A stretch of 64,000 bases of DNA from Prosapia bicincta (GCA_036971475.1 JBAIZL010000005.1:64828655-64892654), one strand, 5' to 3'; shown: positions 48,944 to 61,168, counted from the first letter of the stretch. Notes: generated from the letters alone by a model not told the origin. Translations and numbers: made by a program.

Positions 48944-49147
48944 TCACTAAACCCTTTTAAATGTTTTAAACTAGCCTATAGTAGCACTTACTTTGCTTGT
49001 TGAGGACGGCGGTTTCGGGAGATGTGTCCCTTTGTCAACTCAGACCCTCCGAGTTGACAAAGGGACACATCTACCGAAACAGCCGTCCTCAACAAGCAAA
49101 GTAAGTGCTACAATAGGCAAGTTTAAAACATTTAAAAGTGTTTAGGG
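48944..49147. mobile_element. ~200-bp foldback element, ~95-bp arms
   Basis: Left (TAGCACTTACTTTGCTTGTT, then GAGGACGGCGGTTTCGGG) and right (inverted) arms match closely around a short GC-rich loop, CAGACCCTCCG. Each arm can be drawn as a degenerate hammerhead: GAG, then UUGACAA with an extra A, stem II GGG/CCC, GAA, a 2-bp stem III closed by CGCC, C, and CUC for stem I. C3 and G8 are changed, so activity is unlikely. A related piece, TGAGGACGGCGGTTAGGG, stands alone at 54314. Confidence 0.75.
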
Positions 49148-49227
49148 ATCTTTAATTTAAAATTAGGTAAACATTGTCAAAAATTTACAATTAAATGATT
49201 TCTCACTTATAATAAACACTTTATTTA

Positions 49228-50871
49228 TCACTTAAACAATAGTTTATGACAATCTGAGCTTTAAATTTAGTAAATTTGTTAAAACTTACTGAAACAATGT
49301 TTTCAACCGCTATGTGCCGATCTCCATCATTGTCTTCTGCTTGGAGATGTCGGGTCAAGCTGTGACGGTTTTAAAGGTAGGTTTTCGATAGTCTCAAAGA
49401 GTATGTGTGATTTGTATTGTGTTTGTTCGTTTAATATGTTTGTACTTTGTGTTTTTGTGTGTCTGTAAATTTCATATTGTTCTAGTGTGTTAAGATGTGG
49501 TCCTTTTTTGATGATGTAAGATTTCTAGGTTATGGTAAATGTCTGTGTATTTCTGTCCTGTTTCTTTTATGTGATTGTAAAATGTTGAGTTGGTGTATTG
49601 TTTGTGTTCCTCGACTCTTTGTTTAAAGCTGTGACTTGTTTGTCCAATGTAGAATTTGCTACATTCGTCGCAGTTCAGTTTGTATATGCCTGGTGCTTGT
49701 AGTTTATCTTTGTTGTTGGTGTTGTGTTGTGTTTTGTATTGTAACTTGTTATTAGTTTTGTATGCTATTTTGTATCATTTTTTGAAATCTGTGGGCTATT
49801 TTGTTTGTTGTTTTGTTTATGTTTGGTAATGTGATGTGTTTGTTTTCCCTGTCTGTAGTGTTAATTTTAGTGTTTTTTGTATTTTGTACCATTTTTTGTC
49901 TATTACTGTGGTGTTGTGTCCATTTGAATATGCTTAATATTTAATCGTGTCTAGTTCTTTGTTTATGTTTTCGGTGGGCATTGGGACTTCTTTACGTCTA
50001 TGGAGCATGGATCTGAAGGCAGCGTGTTTGTGTTGGATAGGGTGGTTTGAGGTGCTGTAGATAAGTGTATCTGTTGTTATGGGTTTCCTGTAAAAGTTGA
50101 AGCTGTGTTTTTATGTGTGGCTTTTTGTTATGGTTAAGTCGAGGAAGTTTAGGGATCGATTGGTTTCAATTTCTGAAGTGGAGTTTTGGGTGTATTTTAT
50201 TAGTGTAGGTGAGGAGTTTTTCATATTGACAGGTGTTGCCTCTGTGTGGTGTTATGATATCATCAACGTATCTGTGCCAGTAAATGATTTTGTGTGTATG
50301 TGTTTTGTTTGTGAGTATCTTGGTGTTTTCTATGTATTGTAGAAAAATTTCGCTTAGGACATTACTTATAGGACTTTCCATGGGTAGGCCATCTGGTTGT
50401 GAATAGAAGTTTGAATTGTGGGTGAAATAGTTTTGTTCAGTGATGGTTTGGAGGAGGTTTATGATTTCGGTAATGTCGGTTTTAGGTATGTTGTTCTGTA
50501 TTAATTGGGTTTCTGGGATGTTGAGAGTTTCGGATATGGGTATGTTGGTGTACATATTTGTTATGTCAAGTGATAGTAGTGTTGAATTGTGTGGTATGTT
50601 TATGTCTTATTTTATTTATGAGGTTTGTTCTGTTTATTATGTGTGTTTCTGTGTTTAAGTTTATGGATTGTCTGATTATTTAGTCCATGTATTTTGCTAA
50701 TTTATGTGCAGGGGCATTCTGGTAGTTGATGAAGGCTCGGATGGGGACATTGGGTATGTGAATTTTGGAAAGAGCGTGGAAAGTAGGAGCTTTTTATTTA
50801 CTACTATTACACAATTCTATGACACTAATCTAAATTAATAACTTAAACATAAGTTTATGACTATCCGAACT
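49228..50871 (-). mobile_element. Penelope-like element with RT and GIY-YIG parts
   Basis: The longest PLE copy. On the minus strand, from 50790 down: a region encoding HIPNVPIRAFINYQNAPAHK, then reverse transcriptase motifs MYTNIPISETLNI, GLPMESPISNVLSEIF and YVDDI (catalytic Asp pair) at about 50555-50166. A linker follows, then the GIY-YIG part NCDECSKFYIGQTSHSFKQ near 49680-49620 and its EHKQYTNSTFYNHIKETG tail. Stops and frameshifts separate the parts. The 3' end has a decayed hammerhead-like motif (AUGAUGG for the core). A partial end repeat (AGTTTATGACTATCCGAAC) closes the 5' side at 50850-50870, so the copy has an end repeat on both sides. RT and endonuclease would act together in target-primed insertion, but this copy is dead. 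Confidence 0.88.
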
Positions 50872-51780
50872 TTCTAATGTTTCTGCTTTTGCCATGGATG
50901 TGCCTTTCTTGGACAGAAAGTCTGACCTCTCATTTCCATAGATGCCAACATGGCTTGGGATCCATTGTAAAGCTATAAGCCAACCCCCATTCGCCAGGTG
51001 TTCCAGGGCTTTTCTTGTCTCCATTGTTCTTTTGCAGTCTGTATCTGTATTGCGCGATAGGTTACGGATAGCCGCTTGTGAATCGACGAAGAAAACTGCC
51101 TGTGTAGGGGCTATTTTGTTTAGTTCTGCGGCTGCTGCTTGTACTGCTGCTATTTCTCCATTGTAGTTGGTCTGGGGAGTTTCCACTGCTAGGTATCCCT
51201 CAAAATTGTGACTGTAGTAGGCAGCTCCTGTTGCACCTGTTTCCGGTATTGAAGATCCATCCGTGTATATATGTAACCATTCTGGTTGTTGGTACTCTTT
51301 ATTGATTGTATGCAGGGCTGCTTTCCTCAGTTCTACAGGGATGCTGATTTCGACTGACTGTGGTTCTTCAATCCACAATTAGCTTTTGGTAAATTGTGGA
51401 AAAACTCGCGGTAATCTGTAAGCAGTGCTGACTTCTCTAAGGCTCTTCCATACTTTAAGGCCACCCTCTTATAGGACGCCATTGGGGTTATTTGAGTCTT
51501 CAGTTGGGCTGTAGCTTGTCCAATGAGTGTGTACTCCTCTGTGTCTCTGCCAGAATCAGAGAGCTATTTTCTCTATGGCTTTCCATTGAACTACACTTCG
51601 TTTGTGCCTCCATTGCTGCAATGGGTGTGGATTTAGGTGCACCTGTTATGTTCCTTAACGCTGTGTTCTGCACGATGTCCAATTTACTGAGGGTGTTACG
51701 GTTGCTTGTGATGGTCACTTCACTTCCGTAGTCAAGGACAGGTCTGATATATAACTTATAGGTACTTATTAGGACATATT
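50872..51780 (-). mobile_element. Non-LTR retrotransposon fragment: RT C-terminus and RNase H
   Basis: The minus strand encodes two pieces in shifted frames. The 5' piece (51760-51500) reads VLDYGSEVTITSNRNTLSKL and LDIVQNTALRNITGAPK, typical of the thumb region of I/R1/Jockey-type reverse transcriptases. The 3' piece (51378-50872) is an RNase H domain with YTDGSS, NGEIAAVQAA, FVDSQAAI and WIPSHVGIYGNERSD, so catalytic D, E, D and the final D are present. The RNase H points to an I- or R1-like clade element. It is 5'-truncated, and its 3' end abuts a PLE end at 50871. Confidence 0.85.
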
Positions 51781-51832
51781 AGTTCTATGAACAATAACAC
51801 ACCACAGACTCACACCAACACAACACACTTGA

Positions 51833-52215
51833 GCAACAGTTTTGTCTGTGACTCGCAACATTGAACAATGGACTGATCTAGAGCAAAACATATCTGCTGA
51901 AAATATCAGTAAGTTGTGTTTTTTTGCCAAGTGATGACAATAAAAATAAATTAGAGAAATACCTCACTGCATTGATATAGTTAAATTAAAATTATAAAGG
52001 TATTTGGAAGACATCGAGGTGTGTTATTGGTGCTGCTGGTCGTTAAGTATAGTCTTGTTCCTTCTCTTTACAGAAGAAGGGGACAAGATGAATTCCGCAT
52101 TATGAAACAGGGCAATCCTGTCAGTTTCAGTTATCATGGAACCCCCAATTTATTGTACTTGAGATGTTTGGAGTGTTTGATTGCTTCTAGTACAAATCTT
52201 GATGTGTGCCTTTAA
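51833..52215 (+). CDS. Candidate intron and terminal exon of an unknown gene
   Basis: A good intron can be drawn from GTAAGT at 51909 to CTTCTCTTTACAG ending at 52073 (165 bp). Upstream, 51833-51908 is open in one frame (NIEQWTDLEQNISAENI). After the acceptor, the phase-matched frame gives a short tail (KEGDKMNSAL, then stop), while another frame stays open to 52215 (RIMKQGNPVSFSYHGTPN). No family is recognised and no start is visible, so this is only a splice-signal-based guess. Confidence 0.25.
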
Positions 52216-52635
52216 AATCTATGTGAGGGAGAAATAAAGCATTTGTATGTAATGATAGTAAAAACAAATATTGTAAAACTGGACAACTTAGTTCAAACTC
52301 TGAGTTAACTTCTCATCCATAAAGTAAAAACTGTTTTTCAATATTTTAATGAAAATGAATTATGGGACACATTGGGGGAGGGGGATATATGTTCCAATAA
52401 AATTTGTTTTAAATTTTAATCTTCTACTTGACCTGGGAGGTTATTGTTAACATAGGCTGTTTATAGCTTTCTCTAAAGTTGCTATTGGTAAGCAGTTTCC
52501 TTGTGTTTACTTACTTAAAATCTTATCGGTCAATGTTCTAACATTTTAAACAGTTATTAATTTTAGAACTTTGAAATAATTCAAAATTCCAAAGTTATGG
52601 ATTTTTAATTGAGTAGGCCTAGATAATTAGCATAC
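52216..52635. other. AT-rich stretch, no gene seen
   Basis: Contains AATAAA-like sites and a G-rich run near 52375-52386, otherwise featureless. Confidence 0.4.
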
Positions 52636-52639
52636 ACAA

Positions 52640-53335
52640 ATGGACACAACACCACAATAATAGACAAACTATGGAACAGTATACAAAAAAACACTAAAAT
52701 TAACACTATAGAGAAGGAAAACTAATACATCACAATACTACACATAAACAGAACATCAAATAAAATAGTCCACTAATTTTTAAAAAAACAGGATACAAAA
52801 TAGCATACAAAACTAATAACAATTTACAATACAAAATACAACACGACACCAAATACAAAGATAAACTACAAGCACCAGGTGTATAGGCCTACAAACTAAA
52901 CTGCGACAAATTCTACATTGGGAAAATAGGTCGCAGCTTTTAAACAGAGTCAAGAACACAAACCGAACACCAACTCAGCATCTTAAAATCACATAAAAGA
53001 AACAGCACAAATACACAACACTTACCATAACCTAGAGATCTTACACATCAACAAATAGGAGCACATCTCAACACACTAGTACAATATTAAATTTACAAAA
53101 CACAAAATACAAACATATTTAACGAACAAACCCAACACAAAACACACATACTCTTTGACACTATCGAAAACCTGCCTTTAAAACCGTCACCACTTAACCT
53201 AACAATTCCAAGCAGAAGACACTGAGGAAGATCGCCACATAGCGATCGCAAACGTTCTGTCTCAGTTAATTTTCACAAATTTACAAAATTTAAAGTTCGG
53301 ATAGTCATAAACTAATGTTAAAGTAATTGATTAAG
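52640..53335 (+). mobile_element. Penelope-like element, truncated copy in opposite orientation
   Basis: The plus strand matches the 3' half of the copies at 24.5 and 49.2 kb: GACACAACACCACAATAATA, the GIY-YIG region (CTGCGACAAATTCTACATTG, damaged by stops), and the AAACCGTCACC segment. The end then carries a hammerhead-like motif and the AAAGTTCGGATAGTCATAAA block. It is heavily mutated, the oldest of the four copies by appearance. Confidence 0.8.
53217..53262 (+). ncRNA. Damaged hammerhead-like motif (PLE 3' end)
   Basis: Stem I AGACA/UGUCU, core CUGAGGA, extra A, stem II GAUCG/CGAUC, then GCA in place of GAA (A13 lost), AACGUU, C. The A13 change should abolish cleavage. Confidence 0.5.
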
Positions 53336-53836
53336 ATTCACCGAACTTAAAATTCAAGAGTATACTGTTAAATTACGCAACCTTTTGTTTTAATGTGGAA
53401 ATAATGATGTAAATGGTATTATTTATATTACAGTAGTTCATCAACAAACCCATGATAGGTAACACAGAGCTTTTTATTTGTTCCATACATTAAAGCAGTT
53501 TGAAAGGGGTTGTTTACAATAAAAATTCACTAAACATGTCATGTTGCCGCTATACAAACAACATCCATAACGGTATGTGACATATTTACATAACAGAACG
53601 ACCAAATTCATTGTTTTTGTTTGCACGACTCGTTAAGTTAGGTTAGGTTAACTGTGGGGCGCTGTAGAAAGCAAAGGTTTTCACAGTCGTGTGGCCATGG
53701 CCTAGTTGTAGCCAGCCATGAACCTCGATGTTCAACGTCTGCTCCATGCACATGCAATACATGACTTCATTCTGTGTCTATGTTTACATTTCCATGCCAT
53801 TCTCAGCCTTCGTTTTCACGCAGGGATATATCACAC
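53336..53836. other. Unannotated stretch with TTAGG-like triplet
   Basis: AAGTTAGGTTAGGTTAAC near 53634 has about three TTAGG-type units, too few to call a telomeric tract. No gene. Confidence 0.4.
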
Positions 53837-54080
53837 TTACCGTGAGTAAGGCCGGTAAAAATATTAGCCCGTAACACGAGCCGATTGCTGTCTCCCTGTA
53901 CTGGAAAATATCTATAATATTCCAGACCGATTTCACTTCTTATGAAGTTCCTTTTACCGTGAGTAAGGCCGGTAAAAATAATAGCCCGTAACACGAGCCG
54001 ATTGCTGTCTCCCTGTGTTGGAAAATATCTGGAATATCTGGAATATTCCAGACTGATTTCACTTATAAAGTTCCTTTTCA
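53837..54080. repeat. Two-copy ~118-bp tandem duplication
   Basis: Starting at 53837 and 53954, the copies share CCGTGAGTAAGGCCGGTAAA and ACACGAGCCGATTGCTGTCT. On the minus strand an ATG-started 107-codon frame (54126-53803) runs through both, giving two ~39-residue repeats with QGDSNRLVLRA and IFTGLTHGK. Copies differ by small indels that keep the frame, which is curious, but no homologue or expression signal is known to me. Confidence 0.75.
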
Positions 54081-54440
54081 CGAATACCTTGAAGCAGCTT
54101 TTGAACGGAACGTGTTCAAACGTCATTTAAATTGCGCTGAACAGAATCTTTAATAATTCACAAAGATTGTATTAACTCTTTTTTTATTTTCACGTACAGT
54201 ATGTTACGGTATTCAAATGTATATTCTAAACAAGTAATTTTATATTTATACAGTTTAACATATATCAATATGTGACACTTGTATAGAATAGAACTACTTA
54301 CCTTAATGAGGACGGCGGTTAGGGAGAGGTTTCCAAACTTTCTGGTACCACGCCACCTTCTCTTGAAATGAAAGCCCACCCGTCCCCTCCACTTTACGCT
54401 ATAAATTAATGGTATGTGGATATGAAACAAGAACAAATAT
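54081..54440. other. Unannotated stretch
   Basis: Contains an isolated piece of the 48.9-kb foldback family (GAGGACGGCGGTTAGGGAG at 54315). Confidence 0.4.
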
Positions 54441-54442
54441 TA

Positions 54443-54590
54443 CACACACACACACACGCGCGCGCACGCACGCACACTCTTTCTCACACATACACAGACA
54501 CACACTCTCTCTCACACACACACACTCTCTCTCTCTCTCACACACACATACACACACACACACACATATATGTATATATATATATTAATA
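54443..54590. repeat. CA/CT/TA-rich microsatellite tract
   Basis: Mixed (CA)n, (CG/CA)n, (CT)n and (TA)n, in that general order. Confidence 0.95.
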
Positions 54591-56829
54591 TTAATTTATA
54601 AACTATATTACAAGAAAACAGCTAGGCTATTGGTGTTGTGAATATGTGCTCTACAGAGGTTAGTTCTATTAGTAATTCATCTTTCACAAAAGATTTAAAT
54701 TTATATCAGAAACGTAAAATTCAATTAATGAAAACTAATTGTAATATATTTTTTAATAAACAATGTATTATTAATAATATTGTTCCTAAATATGCACGAA
54801 TTATTATTAAAAATAAAAGTAATGTAACCCAAAAAACATGTAAACAGGCAGAAAATTTATAGGTTAGAAATGAAAGAATAATATATGCGTTAAAAGTATT
54901 CTTGTTTTTGAAATGTTTTAAATTTATAAACTATATTACAAGAAAATTTTCACAAAAAACATTGATATAACATTTAAGTTTGAATTCGCAACGTAAAGTT
55001 CAACTGACAAGTGATAAGAGTAAGATCTGTTAGTGAGATGGATGAGCTTGAAATTTTTTTTCACTATCATGTCTTTTTGAGGTTGTAGTTTAGTAAAGAC
55101 ACAACGCAAGTAATTAGCAACATCCTATAGGCTATATTTTTTAATTTCAACAATTGCTGAAAATATTTTTTCGCACAAGTAGGTTCTTGAAAAAAGCAAG
55201 TATAATCGAAGAGCTGCCTGTGATACACTTTTAAGAGTTTTATCCAATATATATATGTCCCATATATATATATATGAGGAGAGGGTGAGCTAATAGAAGG
55301 AATTTTATAATGTTTTAACCATTTAATGGTATAACTTAACGATAGACGAGTTGATAATAAACGTAAGAGATGTTAATATAAAATACGTATAGGCCTACAT
55401 TACTCATAGAAAACATCTACGGAGAATACGTTTGGCGACGGCCAAATATTTGAAAAAAAAATTTTACGACGAACGCCAATGAAGTTTTTAATGAACTTTT
55501 GGAGAAATCCTGTAGACCCAACATTTGTTTATAGATTTGTAGTTTGCGAAAATGAAAATTTAGGTTTATCGTTTAAGAATTTGTAATTTCTTGCAAGTCT
55601 TTATTTAATTTCCTAAAGACGTTATAGGGTAAATGTTCTTTAATTTAATGTTCATTGGGTGTTTCTTTAAATTGGAATGTATTTCAAAGAAGAAGAAATT
55701 TCATTCACCCATTTTGTTAAGTTGTATCTAAGTTTAAGTTTAAAGTGACAAAGTTGCATAGAGTTCCTTAAATTTTGCTTTGTGGTACAAACTGGATCTC
55801 GGTTCCATCGTAATGTAAAAATGTCCCTTAACTTCAGAAGAAATGTCTGGTTACCATTGAGGTCCGTTAACCAGATGGAATTCGCTTCGAAATACTCATA
55901 TAAAATAAATGGTAGTCTACAGGACCTTCAGAATTGCCTTGTTTGTTTGATTAGTTTTTTTAAAGCTATACTATTTCACTTTAATCTCCGAGTGTTAACA
56001 CGCAATTGAAATGTCGTTGACGAAACATTAGCGTTTATCATTCACAAATACAAAGTACATTCACCTTTGTGTTTATGTGCACAGTTGTCAATGTTACACA
56101 TCATCGGATAATGTGTTACACCTTCATTTTGCCGCTGGATAATTCACCATGGAAAACGTTTATAAAGAAATGTTTGCGATTTGATTCGGAAGACTCTGAG
56201 AAATCGCTAACAGAATATTGTTACATTTGGGTGCATTTTTATATCCTAACATTAAAATATAGTTCTTTGTTGATTCATAACGGAAAAACTCCACTCATAA
56301 AACTTTAAAGAGTAGTTTATTTAACGGAGTAATATTACAGTTTTAAGAATGGAGTCATTCCGATACGCGTCAATAAAAAAATATGTTAATTTTAGGAGAG
56401 GTAGAAAATGTACCCAAATGTATACAGATATTTCTAACAGAGGTGAAGATGACTATAATAAGAATATTGAAACTTTTACCTGTGATTGTGCTCGCACTTC
56501 CTCTCCCAGTTGTTTACCTCTCGCCTCCTAGAACAGGTTACTAGTTTTTAGTTTGAGTCTTAATATGTTCATATTGTAAATAGTGTTTAACTCCTGTTTG
56601 TTTATTCCTATTAATCTCATCATGTATTTGTTAAGATTCATCACGTAAAATGCTAGTTAAGTCAAGTTAGTTTAAGGTCATCCATCACAACTTAGTTATT
56701 CCGAACTACCTCTAAGTTTTATTACACATTTTTACACTATCTTATGTCCCACAAACACCCTTACTATATACATGAATTGACACACACAAAACGATAAATG
56801 TTACTCAAATAAAAAAAATAATAAATAAA
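54591..56829. other. Unannotated stretch
   Basis: Short ORFs (54638-54862, 55782-56009, 56069-56308, 56349-56531) lack recognisable domains and convincing splice signals. The last one (YASIKKYVNFRRGRKCTQMY) is the most protein-like. No clear repeats. Confidence 0.4.
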
Positions 56830-57044
56830 AAAAGTCAGCCAGTCCAAATATTTAGATTAAACGTAGTACTCCAGGACAAAATCCTTATTACCGTCCCACC
56901 GAAAAAACCTCCTACCTTGCAGATGCCTTTCCTACATCCAGCCTCTACCAAAAGCCCTGTTCCCATATTCCTACCCACAGCCATTGTCAGTGACACTCGC
57001 TGCAAAACCTCAGGGGCCACCAAGCCCCTCCTTCTCTGACTGAC
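56830..57044 (+). mobile_element. SINE/LINE-type retroposon 3' end with CTGACTGAC tail
   Basis: The 3' part (CGCTGCAAAACC, then GGGGCCACCAAGCCCCTCC) and the CTGACTGAC tail match the insertion in the MULE transposase (29260-29314) and, more loosely, 24100-24250. The 5' limit is not visible. A 57-kb TIR element follows its tail directly. Confidence 0.6.
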
Positions 57045-57047
57045 TTG

Positions 57048-57621
57048 GGCTTGTCATACACTGGATCCGTTCAGTTCAGTCCGCTTCCGCCAAAATTCGG
57101 AAACAATGTAATCAAATGTAGAACAGCACACAGCATCCGTTCCGTCAGTTCAGTTCAGTCCGCTCCGTCTGTCTCAGCCACTTTTTGGTCAGCGAGCGAT
57201 TTTTGCTAAAGCGACTGAAGGACTGAGACGTCGCGTATGCTCAGAGTACAGATAGTCAGTAGTGTTGTGCAACTGAACTCGGGCGGTCTGACACATGTTC
57301 GCAGTGCTGTGATTATTGGATTGTTGATTTATTTATTTGTAATATGAGTTTTGATGAATGACTTATTTCAGCAGTACAGGCATATCCAAGGTTGTACGAC
57401 CTGTCACACAAGGATTGCTATAATATTACAATGAAGGAGGATACTCTCCCTCACTATCCTGTGCGGCATTAATACTGTGCACCCAAATCTTTCTTTTTTC
57501 CTTGATACTTGTTTATCCTCTTCTGCAGCTAGTGCCAATACTATTACAACAGTAGCATGCTCTGCAAGCATAACTCAGAACGGAGTTGACTGAGCTGAAC
57601 GGATCCAGTGTGCGACAAGCC
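57048..57621. mobile_element. 574-bp TIR element, possibly PIF/Harbinger-type
   Basis: Terminal inverted repeats match at 31 of 34 positions and start GGCTTGTCATACACTGG (left) and GGCTTGTCGCACACTGG (right, inverted). TTG flanks both ends (57045-57047 and 57622-57624), a 3-bp duplication fitting PIF/Harbinger length though not the usual TWA. No transposase. Subterminal CAGTTCAGTCCGCT is repeated inside the left end. Confidence 0.75.
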
Positions 57622-58850
57622 TTGCCCCTGATTAAACAAGATGAGTAATACTATACCGCTTGGAACGACGGCGCATTACTGCCGTTTTGGCGCTTTCATA
57701 CTCCAGGACCAACTTCATTTACGTAATTATTATCCGACCTTCAGAGAACCTAGGCAGCATATGAGGGGTGCAGGGGAACTACCTTGAAAGGCTTTTATTT
57801 TCTCTCTCATTTTCCATCTTCGCTTGTTTCCACGCTACTACCCATTTTACAAATATTGGCCTGATAAGATCAGAGATTCTAGCACAAGGCAACGTTTTCA
57901 CAGATATGGCAAACTAATAGGGTAGCGGGTTGATATCGTCGTAGGTTGACGTTGCAAATTTTATAGTGCCCCTGCATTCCTTACATATCGGTTCAGATTG
58001 TATCATTAAATTGTAGACAGTCATATTCATTCATTTTCATTCATTTAATTGTTACATTTTTCCAATTAATAAAGAAAATAACTTTTCTACTACAATTATT
58101 ACGGAACATATCTAGTGAAAAGTTTTTTAAAAATTAATTGTACCTTATGACGGAGCAGCATATAAAAAATGTAACACATGATTGAATCGAAAGTTAATGG
58201 TTTTCTTTATATTATAACCAACCCTTTATAATGCATACTGTGGCAGTATAAAGTTTTAAGGTTTCCGTATTTGATAATTTACCACAGTTTCAAAACCTGT
58301 TGAAATTTAAGAATTTATTTTATACAATAAAATAATTGCTTTTTGAATTACACTAAAAAACCAACAAATATCAATCTGTATCACTGACAGGACGGGAGAA
58401 ATTTACTCCAGCGCCCCATTTCGTAGAGCGTATTTAATAGGAAGTGAAAGATATTTTCGTAGGCCATAGAAGCATGTAGGCAAAAACGCTAATGTTTATC
58501 GTGGAGTGTGGCATGTGGCGAGTGTTGTGTTATCTACTGATAGCTTAGCTATGCAAAGTGGACAAAGGGCAACGCGATCAAAGTCCGCCATTGTCTATTG
58601 ACGCGATGAGATACTGTATTCAATTACTGGGAGCATTTATGGAAATTAATTGTCCAGAACCTGTCGTACTAGACTTAGCGTTACTTATTGTCTAAGAACA
58701 GGTGTGGTTGTTGGTCAGGATTAGTGTGGTTTAACTGTGCAATTAAATGGCGATTTATATTGCGCTGGTGAAAAGCTTGAGGCTTAAGCTAAAGAATCAA
58801 AACGTTATGAACAGGTTTAGGTTTTTATGAAGAAAAAGACAAGATTCATT
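57622..58850. other. Unannotated stretch
   Basis: No ORF over 60 codons and no clear repeat structure. Confidence 0.45.
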
Positions 58851-60560
58851 TAAGCTGGATTAGGCAATTTTAAACGAACAAAAACTAAAATAATTTAGGT
58901 TAGATTATAAGTTACTTTAAAAAGGTCGGTTCGAATGTAGTCTTTATTTTAAATTGAAAATAAACAAACTATGAATACATTTACATTGAGTTAGGTTAGC
59001 TCTAAAAACAAAAACATCAACCAGTTTAGTTTGTCAGTTTTTTCAATGCGTGTTATTAGCTCATTTTCTCCTGATATATCTTGTACAAATTTCCAATCGT
59101 TAATAAAATACGTTTTTATTCATCCAATCAAGTTCAAATATATTTTTTTAAATTCTATAATGGATGACAATTGATGTTAATACAGTTGTTTCAAATATTT
59201 ATTTAACAATTATATTATAAAAATTTGAGGGTTCTATGTCAGATTCGAAATGAGTATCTTCAAGTATTCGTACTGGAATACTCGTGCTGTTTGGCACTGA
59301 GCCAACTTTCCATAGCTAGAAATGAACTTCTAAAAAAAGTATGAACAATACAATGAAAAACCTCCACTGTATAACCTTAAACTGTTGCCATGGTTACCAC
59401 AAAATATCATAAATCATAAATAATGCTGTAGGATTAAAAATGAATGAAAAGAATAAAATAAATAAACATACTGGATTAACGTTATCGAATTGGTTTTCAA
59501 ACGGTCAATGCGAAAGAAAAGATAAAAAATACTATAACACAATACAAGCGACGAAAAAAAGGAAGCGTATAAATAATAACAAATAAAAATAACAATTCAA
59601 CACCATACATAGAAAGGAAAATGGAAAACTGCAAGGAAATTCGTTTTCTGTTTCGCCATTTAATATTGTTATTCTGATATATGTATATGTATTTATATTA
59701 ATTGTAGGCCTAGTTATAAAATAGAAAGAAATTAAAATAGAATTTCTCTTTCTTGAATTTAGTGGGAATTGCCTTTAATTTTTTTTTTTTTGTATTTCTT
59801 GTTTATAAATAAAAGAAGTTATGTAGCTTAATGGTTTAGGTGAGGTAAAACTAAAACTTCTTGTAAAATATAAATCTGTGTTCGTTTAATAAACGTAGCT
59901 ATAAATAACAGAACCTTCAATTAAAATGAGTTTATGTAAAAAAAAAAATGCAAAACTACTGGATGGAGTTGGTTAGATTAACTTTAACAAGTTACAAACT
60001 ATTAGCAGCTTTGCTTTTTATTATTAAGTTAATTAGAAATAGATAAAAACTACAGGTAAGTTAATCGGGCGACGTTAATTTGGGACCAGTTTAGTTTGTT
60101 ACATTATTTAATGTCAGAAAAGCGTTGAAAAATATGGGTCAAGGTTACAGTAGGTTAATGTGAATGATGATGACGTGGGTGTCCATGAAGGATCTTCTCC
60201 AGATAATGCCGTAGGCGCGGATAACAGCTCTAGCAATTTCATTACGTTGTCAACATAAAGATTCACCTCCGAACAAAAACTTCCAATACTAAATAAGTCA
60301 GAAAGGATTGTCGGAAAGGTGAAAATAGTTAATTTGAATGAAAACCTAAATATGTTGGGCCCGTTTAATTTGTTGTTAAAATTAAATTCACAAACTCTTT
60401 GAAAAAGAAAAAATTAGGGTAGGTTAGTTATAAACAAACATGTTGAACCAGTTTAGTTTATTTTATGTTAATTTAAATCACAAGAGCCATGCAAAGAAAT
60501 AGGTTAGGGTAGGTTGATTTTAAAACCTGTGGACTGGTTTAGTTTTAATTAGGTTAGTGG
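58850..60560. repeat. Diverged repeats with GGTTAG and CAGTTTAGTTTGT motifs
   Basis: Words like TTAGGTTAG followed 40-50 bp later by ACCAGTTTAGTTTGT recur near 58985/59020, 60060/60086, 60415/60444 and 60500/60533. This suggests a strongly diverged tandem family with a unit of ~90-100 bp, interrupted by unrelated sequence and by a foldback arm at 59083. Confidence 0.45.
59083..59208 (+). mobile_element. Solo arm of the 1.8-2.7 kb foldback family
   Basis: AATCGTTAATAAAATACG, TTTATTCATCCAATCAAGTT and GATGTTAATACAGTTG follow the left arm of the element at 1764 in order. No second arm is nearby. Confidence 0.75.
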
Positions 60561-61168
60561 AAAAATTAATAAAAACTGTGGAAATGTTTAAGGTTTTGAT
60601 AATTTGAAGGAAATAAAATGTTTTAGTCCTATTAATTGACTTAATGTTTTGATGTGTGATAGGTATTTAAAATTTAACAAAAACAATGAAAAGCAATAGA
60701 TTATATTAAATCGATTTAAAGATTGTTTTGGATCGCTTAGTTAAAATACACAAAAGTTATGTAAAAGATCAGGCAGGTTCGGGGACTTTAATTTAGGAAT
60801 CAATTATAAGAGCTTAAACAGTTTTTGTTTAAGTTACGCTAATTAAAAGTAATCCAAATTTGTAATCCGATCAGACTGAGACGGATTATTGAAATAAGTT
60901 ATTAGTTGGAAGAAAATCATTATATAATTTGTGTGATTCATTAGATGTTTTGCCTTTCCACAAAATTTCGAATCGGTTGGCCAAGTCTCTTGCTATAACT
61001 CGCGAATTGTTAGTATTTGCAGGTTAGGCTTACGTGCTTTAAAAGTGGATAGTTCACATAGTAGCATTGGTTTGCATGATTATGACTGAACATTAGGACG
61101 TAAAGTGAGGAGCTGCGATAGGAAAGGAATCTTGGTTGATGTGCGTGTCTGATTTACTTATCTCCGAC
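60561..61168. other. Unannotated stretch
   Basis: AT-rich, no gene or repeat that I can support. Confidence 0.4.

Noticed and set aside
53634..53652. Interstitial telomeric tract (TTAGG)n
   Set aside because: Only about three units, and similar short words are scattered in the 58.8-60.6 kb repeats.
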